In this document: piece after piece, positions 36,979-44,105 of the stretch | Position numbering within the stretch: position 1 is the stretch's first letter | Layout of the letters: every line of letters starts with the position of its first letter | From: an uncultured Bdellovibrionales bacterium | GTDB lineage: Bacteria > Bdellovibrionota > Bdellovibrionia > Bdellovibrionales > UBA1609 | NCBI GenBank assembly: GCA_938002015.1 | Contig: CALLAU010000003.1 | Span: 68,084 to 132,083 of the forward strand | Direction of reading: 5' to 3' | Length of the DNA stretch: 64,000 nucleotides | Translations under genes and position numbers: made by a program | The notes under the pieces: model-generated | Database searches by the model: none | Told to the model about the DNA's origin: nothing | Seen by the model: only the letters and a program-made list of their open reading frames with translations

Positions 36979-37905
36979 TTACATAGGATTCTCTAATAAA
37001 TCTGCAATAGCTATTAAGGCTTGATCAAGCATTCCTGTTTCCAAGCCCACCTTAAAGAGAGCTTTTTCAACCTTACTAATATTAGCTTGTTGAAGAGATG
37101 ATATATCATTATTAGAAAAAACCTCTTTAAATATATTCTGCCAAGTACTTCTAAAATCTTCTTCTATGTCGATTTTTAAAGCTTCTTTAAAAGATTCATC
37201 TAACTCTCTACCTGAAGATATTTTTTCACCAAATAATCTATAAAACTTAGCATTTTTATTTTTTTCGTTTTGAGAAAAAGTGAGCCATTTTTTATACAAA
37301 GGCTCTTCAAGAAGATTGAATAAATCTCGCTCATCCCCATTTAAATCAAAAGCTTTTAAAGCTTCTAGAGCTCTATCACTTATGGGAATTATTTTTTGAT
37401 CAACTAAATGAGATACTCCTTGAGCCTCTTTAGAGGTTTCAATAATTGATTTATAATCAACATCAGGAGTTTTTAATTCAGATTCCATTACTTCAAAAAT
37501 TTTTACAGGATGCAACCTTGAGGCAGTTAAAGTGAGCAGGTAAATATCATGACATTCAACTGGAGTTTCTTTATTCTCTTCTTCTAACATATTCAATTGA
37601 AGACGAATCAAAGTGTTTGATGCCTTTAAATAAGAGTCAAGAGTTCCAGTCATCCACCCTATTGCAAAAAGAACTTTTGTTGAAAATAAAAAATAGTCTT
37701 CTTCCCATGTCTTATCTGGATGACCACCATTTCTTTGCTCAACAATACTTAAAAATTCTGTGAATTTAGATTTAAGTTCTTTGATTTTACAACTGTCTTC
37801 AACAAGCTTAAATGAATCAAAAAAAGGGATTCCGCTTTTAGTGAATACCTCAATTAATTTCCATGCTCTTAAATTTTCAACGAGTACTGCTTTTTTTAAT
37901 TTCAT
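36979..37905 (-). CDS. Soluble all-helical protein resembling GspF/PilC cytoplasmic domains
   Basis: A 308-residue helical protein without a signal peptide or transmembrane helix. Two stretches look like the type II secretion F domain: FTKSGIPFFDSFKLVEDS (residues ~21-38, as in the sGvpl..aL pattern) with LFAIGWMTGTLDSYLKASNTLI (~79-100), and near the C-terminus ALFKVGLETGMLDQALIAIADLLE, close to the GE.sG.L...L..lA pattern. In true GspF/PilC proteins these domains are joined by membrane helices, which are absent. The similarity is by eye and needs profile testing. Single gene next to tRNA-Ser. Confidence 0.55.
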   Translation of the reverse strand: MKLKKAVLVENLRAWKLIEVFTKSGIPFFDSFKLVEDSCKIKELKSKFTEFLSIVEQRNGGHPDKTWEEDYFLFSTKVLFAIGWMTGTLDSYLKASNTLIRLQLNMLEEENKETPVECHDIYLLTLTASRLHPVKIFEVMESELKTPDVDYKSIIETSKEAQGVSHLVDQKIIPISDRALEALKAFDLNGDERDLFNLLEEPLYKKWLTFSQNEKNKNAKFYRLFGEKISSGRELDESFKEALKIDIEEDFRSTWQNIFKEVFSNNDISSLQQANISKVEKALFKVGLETGMLDQALIAIADLLENPM

Positions 37906-37957
37906 GGATCTAATATTAAACCATTACTTTAAAAGGTGTCGAGACCAGAAATAAAAT

Positions 37958-38048
37958 TGGCGGAGAGAGGGGGATTCGAACCCCCGAGACGCTATAAACG
38001 CCTACACGCTTTCCAAGCGCGCGCCTTCAGCCACTCAGCCATCTCCCC
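37958..38048 (-). tRNA. tRNA-Ser (anticodon GGA)
   Basis: On the minus strand the sequence begins GGGGAGATGGCTGAGTGGC and ends with the T arm GGGGGTTCGAATCCCCC, acceptor strand TCTCTCC, discriminator G and an encoded CCA (37958-37960). The acceptor stem pairs with one G-U at position 3-70. The anticodon GGA is at 38012-38014 in loop TTGGAAA. The long variable arm identifies a class II tRNA, as for serine. Reads UCC/UCU. Confidence 0.96.
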
Positions 38049-38058
38049 GAGTTTTCAC

Positions 38059-38100
38059 CTAATATCTATTCGGCAGTAGCTTTACCCTAATAGATATTAG
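38059..38100. repeat. 12-bp perfect inverted repeat before tRNA-Ser
   Basis: CTAATATCTATT (38059-38070) and AATAGATATTAG (38089-38100) are exact reverse complements separated by 18 bp. It lies between the mscS stop and the tRNA start, both on the minus strand. The right end is followed by TTTT on the plus strand only, so it is not a standard terminator for mscS. Confidence 0.6.
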
Positions 38101-38137
38101 TTTTAAACACAAGAAAGGATAACGAAGAGAGGCTTTA

Positions 38138-39019
38138 TCAACTTATTGAAGCATGAGCAGTTTTTGGTTTTATATTTGGTACACTTACTTGCTGTAAATA
38201 AATATTTTGATTAGGCGTTGGGCCCTTTACACCAGTTTTTGTGAGCGTTTTCTTTACTGCTTCTTGGCACTTTACTATTACATCATAGTAATTTTCAGGT
38301 CTACAAAAAGGCCTTGCTTGAAGCTCTATTGCATATTCTGTTAACCCCGTAACAACAACTTCAGCTCTTGGTTCTTCAGCCACCTCACTCACCGAGTTTA
38401 CTGCTAAGAGTATAATGTCCTTTACCGCATCAATATTTTGATCACCATTGATTTTAAAAGTCATATCCACTCTTCTCCACTCTTCTCTTGAATAATTCTC
38501 TATTGCACCACCAGCTAAAGGGCCATTTGGTAAATAAATAATTCTATTATCTAAAGTTTTTAAAACTGTCACAAAAAGTAAAATTTCTGTAACTTTGCCT
38601 TCATAACCTTGAGCTTTAATAACTTCACCTACAGCAATGGGTCTAAAAACCAGCAATAAAACTCCACCGGCAAAATTACCAAGACTACCTTGCAAAGCCA
38701 TTCCAACAGCTAATCCAGCTGCAGCTATAACTGCCGCAAGGGAAGTTGTTTCTACACCCATAATCCCAATTACAGTTATAACGAGAAGAAGCTTAAGAAC
38801 TGAGTAAAACATATTCTTAAAGAAAGGAGCTAGTGTTGAGTCCACACCTGATTTTTCAATTCTTTCTCCAGTAAAATGAGATATTTTTTTAATTATTATT
38901 GAACCAATCCAATAAACCAAAATAGCTCCAATAATTTTAGGCCCAAAGCTAAAACTAAAATCAACAGCTCTCTCATACATTCCTGATAACATTTCAATAG
39001 GCTTAACACTTGCATCCAT
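38138..39019 (-). CDS. mscS: Small-conductance mechanosensitive channel, MscS family
   Basis: Inner-membrane channel that opens at high membrane tension and releases solutes on osmotic downshock. 293 residues, close to E. coli MscS (286). Three transmembrane helices; the pore helix region reads AAAGLAVGMALQGSLGNFAGGVLLLVFRP with the Gly/Ala packing pattern, followed by the beta domain (GEVIKAQGYEGKVTEI, IIYLPNGPLAGGAIENYSREEWRRVD) and C-terminal alpha/beta vestibule. Divergent from the ECF sigma operon, which itself holds a second MscS-fold protein. Confidence 0.95.
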   Translation of the reverse strand: MDASVKPIEMLSGMYERAVDFSFSFGPKIIGAILVYWIGSIIIKKISHFTGERIEKSGVDSTLAPFFKNMFYSVLKLLLVITVIGIMGVETTSLAAVIAAAGLAVGMALQGSLGNFAGGVLLLVFRPIAVGEVIKAQGYEGKVTEILLFVTVLKTLDNRIIYLPNGPLAGGAIENYSREEWRRVDMTFKINGDQNIDAVKDIILLAVNSVSEVAEEPRAEVVVTGLTEYAIELQARPFCRPENYYDVIVKCQEAVKKTLTKTGVKGPTPNQNIYLQQVSVPNIKPKTAHASIS

Positions 39020-39130
39020 TTCAAATCTCCTTAACTTAAATAAACTTCTGACTCTCTTTAAAGTTAAAGACCTTACTAAGACTTTGAAAGGTCACATTTT
39101 TCTTGTTTGCTTCATAATTAAGCTAAATGT

Positions 39131-39754
39131 ATGGACTTTTTAAACTTTAGTAATAAAGATAAGTTTAAAAAGGCATATGTTATTTTGAGCGATGAAGACT
39201 TAGTCATTTTATTTGTAAAGAGCAGGGGGCGTGATCTCTCAGCTTTTAATAAAATTGTAGATCGTTATCAAAAAAGAGTAACACAGGTAAGCCTTCGCTA
39301 CCTTAGGAATCTAGAGCTTGCTGAAGAGGTCACCCAAGACGTTTTCATAAAGGTTTATTCGAAATTAGACACTTTAGAAAATCCAAAGCAGTTAAAGAGC
39401 TGGATTTTAAGAATCACTCAAAACACTTGCACTGACTTTTATAAAAAACAAAAACGCTCACAAGAACTTAAATCAAAAGTTGAGCAAGAAATGAAGGTTG
39501 ATCAAAAAGATACCAATAACCTTGAAAACAACAACAAACTAAATACTCTCCTTGAGTCTATTGAAAAGCTTAAACCTCAAGATCAAGAGATCATCAAATT
39601 GCACTATTTTGCAGATATGAAAGTCTCCGAAATAGCACTAGAAATAGGCAGAAGTGAGAGCGCAGTTAAAATGCGCCTAGTACGATGTCGAGATAAATTA
39701 TCCAATATAGTAAATAAAGTGACCTTAAAACAAAAAGACAGGTCTAAGGAGTGA
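39131..39754 (+). CDS. ECF-type RNA polymerase sigma factor
   Basis: A 207-residue sigma-70 family protein. Region 2 is seen in FNKIVDRYQKRVTQVSLRYLRNLELAEEVTQDVFIKVYSKL with the following LKSWILRITQNTCTDFYKKQ; region 4 is ESIEKLKPQDQEIIKLHYFADMKVSEIALEIGRSESAVKMRLVRCRDKL, a helix-turn-helix. The gap between them is charged. It directs transcription of an envelope-stress-like regulon. It is followed 4 bp later by a small ORF and then a CmpX-like membrane protein, the gene set found around SigX in Pseudomonas (sigX, cfrX, cmpX). Confidence 0.95.
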   Translation: MDFLNFSNKDKFKKAYVILSDEDLVILFVKSRGRDLSAFNKIVDRYQKRVTQVSLRYLRNLELAEEVTQDVFIKVYSKLDTLENPKQLKSWILRITQNTCTDFYKKQKRSQELKSKVEQEMKVDQKDTNNLENNNKLNTLLESIEKLKPQDQEIIKLHYFADMKVSEIALEIGRSESAVKMRLVRCRDKLSNIVNKVTLKQKDRSKE

Positions 39755-39758
39755 TTAA

Positions 39759-40004
39759 ATGAGTGACAATGATAAGTTAAAGGACTTTATAGATAAGGAG
39801 AGCACATCTGCAAATCCAGACTTTGAAAAAAAGCTTAGGGAGCGTATTAAAAAAAGTGCAAAAAGAGCGCAAGGAACCTCTGATTTTGCTGAGTTTGGCT
39901 TTATTAAAATCTGGTCTGTGTTATTAGAAATTTTTAGTAAGATTTTTGCTCATACAACCAAGAAACCGTCGCATAAAACGGATAACAACAGGAGAGAACA
40001 ATAA
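39759..40004 (+). CDS. Small protein between sigma factor and CmpX-like gene
   Basis: An 81-residue charged protein with one hydrophobic segment, FGFIKIWSVLLEIFSKIFA, near residues 46-64. Its position in the operon is that of an anti-sigma or CfrX-like protein, but I see no zinc-binding HxxxCxxC. Strong AAGGAG ribosome-binding site. Stop overlaps the next start (TAATG). It may bind the membrane and the sigma factor; this is inferred from context. Confidence 0.75.
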   Translation: MSDNDKLKDFIDKESTSANPDFEKKLRERIKKSAKRAQGTSDFAEFGFIKIWSVLLEIFSKIFAHTTKKPSHKTDNNRREQ

Positions 40005-40840
40005 TGGACTACTTAACTATATACGGAAGCTTAAAAGCCACCTTTACGGGTATGTGGGCAATGTTTCTGCTTTATGTACCAAAAATTTTTACAGCTCTTG
40101 CACTACTTATAATAGGATATATTGTCGCCAAAGTTATTTCTAAAATTGTTTACAAAGCTTTAGATAAATTAGAACTCAATAAACTTGGTCAAAAGGTTGG
40201 TTTAGCAGATCTTCTAGTCTCACTAAAACTGTCACCAAACCTTTCAGCTTTAATTAGTAAAATTCTTTTTATATTTATTTTCTTAGTTTTTATAATCGCT
40301 ACAGCTGACGCCTTAAACCTTGAGACCCTGTCAAAGAATATTGATAAATTCATGCTCTATATTCCAAATATAATTGGAGCAATTTTTATTTTCTTCTTAA
40401 CAGCTATAACAGGGCACTTCTTAAAACAAACTATTCAAAAAACTGGCGAATCCTTAAGGCTCGACTTTGCCCCAGCTCTTGGAAACCTTATCTATTACGG
40501 CATACTCCTTATTGGGGTTATTTTAGCTATTGGCCAACTTAAAATTGAAACTGAGTTTCTAACAAGAGTGCTTGAGATACTTCTTATCTCAACAGGGGCA
40601 TCAATAGCAATCTCACTAGGCCTTGGATCAAGAGATGTTTCAAAGAATATTCTCTCTGGTGTTTATTTAAAAGACAGCTTGGTTGAAGGAGCTACGGTAA
40701 AAGTTGGTAACTTTGAAGGGGTTCTTATTTCAATTAAGCCCGTATGTTTTGAGCTTGAAGAACTTCAAACTAAAAGAAAAATCATTTTACCAAACTCAAG
40801 ACTACTTGAGTGTGAAATTCTACAACAAGACAACTCTTAA
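40004..40840 (+). CDS. CmpX-like membrane protein (MscS-related)
   Basis: A 278-residue membrane protein with at least five transmembrane helices, beginning MWAMFLLYVPKIFTALALLIIGYIVAKVISK, a typical CmpX/TM-helix-repeat start. The last part, ISTGASIAISLGLGSRDVSKNILSGVYLKDSLVEGATVKVGNFEGVL, matches the MscS pore helix and beta domain, so it is likely a small mechanosensitive-type channel. In Pseudomonas CmpX influences SigX activity in response to membrane changes. Translationally coupled to the small ORF before it. Confidence 0.85.
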   Translation: MDYLTIYGSLKATFTGMWAMFLLYVPKIFTALALLIIGYIVAKVISKIVYKALDKLELNKLGQKVGLADLLVSLKLSPNLSALISKILFIFIFLVFIIATADALNLETLSKNIDKFMLYIPNIIGAIFIFFLTAITGHFLKQTIQKTGESLRLDFAPALGNLIYYGILLIGVILAIGQLKIETEFLTRVLEILLISTGASIAISLGLGSRDVSKNILSGVYLKDSLVEGATVKVGNFEGVLISIKPVCFELEELQTKRKIILPNSRLLECEILQQDNS

Positions 40841-40844
40841 AATA

Positions 40845-41171
40845 TTATGAGTTTTTCTGGTAACAGGAGAGCTCTTGTACATCTACGCTTAAAGAGCCAT
40901 TAATATCACTACTTAAGACATTTAAAAGCGCTCGACTCATTCTAATTTTTTGGTCCTCCGTGCGTCCGGCTAAAAGCTTTAAAGAAACATGTGCAAAATT
41001 GCCTCCTGTTTCAAATGCTCCAATAAATAAATTACTTACAAAAATAGACCTTGTTTTTATAGATTCTAGCTTAACTGTCTCTTGCTCTGAAAGAGCCTGA
41101 TGTAAACCCCTACACAAAAGTTTAACTCTACTCTCATCGGTAATATTATGTTCAAGAATAATATGAGGCAT
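40845..41171 (-). CDS. 5-carboxymethyl-2-hydroxymuconate isomerase family protein
   Basis: A 108-residue tautomerase-superfamily enzyme. It starts MPHIILEHN, giving the catalytic N-terminal Pro after Met removal, and HVSLKLLAGRTEDQKIRMSRALL matches the CHMI/HpaF family. Length fits (CHMI of E. coli is ~125). No other homoprotocatechuate pathway gene is nearby, so the true substrate may differ. Convergent with the CmpX-like gene by 4 bp; upstream is the M14 peptidase at 4 bp, likely one transcript. Confidence 0.85.
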   Translation of the reverse strand: MPHIILEHNITDESRVKLLCRGLHQALSEQETVKLESIKTRSIFVSNLFIGAFETGGNFAHVSLKLLAGRTEDQKIRMSRALLNVLSSDINGSLSVDVQELSCYQKNS

Positions 41172-41175
41172 AACT

Positions 41176-42540
41176 TTAAATATCCCCTAAATTTATCAGT
41201 TCAGACTTAACTTTATAAATACCATCTAAATTTTTATTACCAAAATCAAGGTGATAATCCCCTGGCAGAAGGACTATATGAAAAGTCCCATCAGGGTTAA
41301 TTTTATAATTTTGAATCAATTCATTATTTTTATAGACTCTAATACTCGCATTAACGAAATTCTTAGATCTAACAACCCCCCTTACTCCAGAAGCTGAGAG
41401 TTGATCTAATAAATACATCCAGCCTTTTCTATTAAGTTCAACAGTCTTATCTCTTGTTCTTTCATAATCTGGTTGAAAACCATCTGATCTACTATTTAAT
41501 TCAATAACATAAGGAATCACTTGATGCTCTCCAAGCATCCAATCTATATCACCACCATCGGCTTGATATAAAAGTTCTGGCGGAGTTCCAGCTCTATAAC
41601 CTAACAACTCACCTATCTCATTACCAATTTCTATCATAGCCTGCGGGCTTGCACCGGGACTGTTTCTACAACCATAAGGGTAGAGAACTAAATTACTATA
41701 AGAGTGATAAGATATATCAAACACAGGTTTTATTTCTTCAACTAAACCCATTAAAGCTCTAGTCTCAGGTTCTGAAGCTGGCTCTGGCCCTCTATAATCA
41801 TCAGCATTTTTACTTCCACTTGAGCCATTACAAGAGTTCCAACCAAAAGGGTAATTTCTGTTTAAATCGACTCCATGCCCGTCTCGAGTATTTTTTCTCC
41901 ATAGAGCTCTCTCCGTCCAAACCTTATTGTTTCCATCAACATTTAACATAGGGACTACCCATATTTCATTGTTATTAACCCATGACTTAACTTTTTCATC
42001 ACTTTCATAATTTGAAAGTAAATACTCAATAACATCTAATGAAACTTCTGGGGTCATTACTTCTCTAGCGTGGTGCATAGAATTAAACAAAATCGTTGGC
42101 TCTTCAATTTCTCTTTTAGCCGCATTATCTGAAATTTTTAAAGCCCAAATAGAGCGCCCTTCTAAAGATTTACCAATCTCAACTAGTTTAGTTAAACTAG
42201 GAAAGAGTCCATTTGCTGTTTGTACAAACCTCTCAATTTCATAAGAAGTTTTATATTCCTCATCAACAGCAGTATCTATTGAAACACCCTTAGACCAATT
42301 AATTTGAAGAGAGTACCCTCTCTCTCTTATTTTCACTCTATCTTCTTCGTAAAGAAGAAGGTCTATAATTTTATTATCATAATCAACACCAGCTATATCG
42401 ACCTCCATTGCTCTTAGCAACATCATGTCAGCATGGTAGTTTTTTGAATAAATACTCGCCTTGTAATCATACTCTCGATAATCAGCAAAAGAGATTGAAA
42501 CACTCATAAAAATAACAAAAAATATGAAAAAAGACTTCAT
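41176..42540 (-). CDS. Secreted M14 zinc carboxypeptidase
   Basis: A 454-residue exported metallocarboxypeptidase. Signal peptide ends SISFADY. Zinc site HHAREVM (HxxE) and the later His in ISYHSYSNL, substrate-binding RNTRDGHGVDLNRNYPFGW, and the catalytic Glu in YVIELNSRSDGFQPD are present. The N-terminal ~90 residues precede the catalytic domain like a propeptide. The last ~70 residues look like a carboxypeptidase regulatory-like beta-sandwich (INPDGTFHIVLLPGDYHLDF). It would digest protein fragments outside the cell or in prey periplasm. Confidence 0.93.
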   Translation of the reverse strand: MKSFFIFFVIFMSVSISFADYREYDYKASIYSKNYHADMMLLRAMEVDIAGVDYDNKIIDLLLYEEDRVKIRERGYSLQINWSKGVSIDTAVDEEYKTSYEIERFVQTANGLFPSLTKLVEIGKSLEGRSIWALKISDNAAKREIEEPTILFNSMHHAREVMTPEVSLDVIEYLLSNYESDEKVKSWVNNNEIWVVPMLNVDGNNKVWTERALWRKNTRDGHGVDLNRNYPFGWNSCNGSSGSKNADDYRGPEPASEPETRALMGLVEEIKPVFDISYHSYSNLVLYPYGCRNSPGASPQAMIEIGNEIGELLGYRAGTPPELLYQADGGDIDWMLGEHQVIPYVIELNSRSDGFQPDYERTRDKTVELNRKGWMYLLDQLSASGVRGVVRSKNFVNASIRVYKNNELIQNYKINPDGTFHIVLLPGDYHLDFGNKNLDGIYKVKSELINLGDI

Positions 42541-42692
42541 TATAAGCTCCTGTAAGAGGTACAGGGCATAATAACTTTATTTTATAAACTACAAAAATCT
42601 TGTTTCAAGAAGCTGGACTTTAAGTGAAGTTTATTAGTTAGATACAGACTTTTGTCAGATTAAACAAACCTTACACAAGACAGAGTCATACC

Positions 42693-44105
42693 TTAGTCTA
42701 CTATTAACTCAACTTTCATTTGGTTAAGTTTAGCACTGAACGTGAAGTAATCTAATAAGGTTTGTAGGTTTTTAATTTTTGACTCGGCGAAAAGCTCTTC
42801 TCTTAAATTTAAAAGGATTAAATCACTTGCTCCTGAATCAAATTTTCTTTGTTCAGCCGCTACAAGTTTTTTCGCTAATTCAACTTGTTCTTTTGTGATA
42901 TCAATAAGAGTTGAAGAAGTATTTATTTTTAAAACTAATGCATTTAAGTCTCTTCTAAGTTCATCAACCAAAAGACTTCTTTTATTTTTATAAATATTGG
43001 TTTCTGCTAAAACAACATCACGCTTGCCTCTTGCTTTTCTGTTTTCTAGTGGGAATTCAAATTTTAATAAAAATCGATGTTCTTGTCCTGCAAGCTCAGG
43101 GGCACCACTTCCACTGTCTTCATTGATTTCAAAGTTTAAATCGAGCTTGGGGAGCATTTGAAAGCGTGACTGTTTAAGTTTGAGATCGAGCTGATTTAAT
43201 TTAGAGTCAAAAACTTTTGTTTCTAAATTTTTTGTCAAGACACGTTCAAACAGTTCATTACTGTATTTAGATTTTGGATGTTTTATACCATTAAGATCTG
43301 GTGCAGAGGCTGCCATCGGTAAGACAGGTTCACCTTTTGAGTTTCTATTAAACAAAGAAAGAAATAGTGTCGCTTCATATAAAAGATACTTAGCTTTTTC
43401 AAGTTGAGCTTGTCTTTTAACAATATACTGTCGATTTTCAGCTTTATATATTTTAGCAAGATCACCTTTTTGGATTCTTCTCTTTATACCTTTCATTCTT
43501 ACTCTAGCTAAATCAAGTATCTCTTGATAAACACGAACTCTTCCAACAGACGCCACCCAGTTCCAATATGCTGTTAATGCAAGAGTTTGAACTTTAAGCT
43601 TTACTAAATCTAGTTTTAATTCTGATTGTTTAATATCCTCACTAGCCAATGAAACATTTAAGCGATCTGAATCTATTAAGCTGTCTCTAAGTAATGAAAA
43701 TGAGAAGCCTACAAAACTTTCTCCACCAGATAGAGTTTCAAATTTGCCTTCATAACTTGGAAATGATCCAGATGAGTCCCTAAATCCACCATAGAGTTTT
43801 GAGTTTAAAAAAGGGAATTGTTTTTCAATTTGAGCCTTGTAAGCATCTCCTGTGTAATAACCATCAAATCTAGAGTCTATATCACCTTTAATTTTTGTAT
43901 CAAAACTGCCCCTTAAAGCATTCTCTTTTAACTTTGAGGCTTTTAAGTCTAATACAGCATTTACAACTACTGGATAAAATTTCAAACTTTTCCTAACCAC
44001 AGTCTCAGGAGTAAGTGCCACTATAGACTCTTTAGTTTTAATTTTTTTTGCACCAGCTTGCACTGTTACAAACAAACAACTAACTAGTAAAAAAATTTTA
44101 ATCAT
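42693..44105 (-). CDS. TolC-family outer-membrane efflux protein
   Basis: A 470-residue outer-membrane channel protein. Signal peptide ends VQAGAK. It has the duplicated long-helix arrangement of TolC proteins (SDRLNVSLASEDIKQSELKLDLVKLKVQTLALTAYWNWVAS; LDLKLKQSRFQMLPKLDLNFEIN; RSLLVDELRRDLNALVLKINTSSTLIDITKEQVELAKKLVAAEQRKFDSGASDLI). The start overlaps the stop of the TMD-HlyD fusion gene (ATGA), so the two make one export apparatus. Confidence 0.9.
   Translation of the reverse strand: MIKIFLLVSCLFVTVQAGAKKIKTKESIVALTPETVVRKSLKFYPVVVNAVLDLKASKLKENALRGSFDTKIKGDIDSRFDGYYTGDAYKAQIEKQFPFLNSKLYGGFRDSSGSFPSYEGKFETLSGGESFVGFSFSLLRDSLIDSDRLNVSLASEDIKQSELKLDLVKLKVQTLALTAYWNWVASVGRVRVYQEILDLARVRMKGIKRRIQKGDLAKIYKAENRQYIVKRQAQLEKAKYLLYEATLFLSLFNRNSKGEPVLPMAASAPDLNGIKHPKSKYSNELFERVLTKNLETKVFDSKLNQLDLKLKQSRFQMLPKLDLNFEINEDSGSGAPELAGQEHRFLLKFEFPLENRKARGKRDVVLAETNIYKNKRSLLVDELRRDLNALVLKINTSSTLIDITKEQVELAKKLVAAEQRKFDSGASDLILLNLREELFAESKIKNLQTLLDYFTFSAKLNQMKVELIVD

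Noticed and set aside
40845..41171. Part of a homoprotocatechuate degradation operon
   Set aside because: No other hpa gene is present in the neighbourhood; only family membership is supported.
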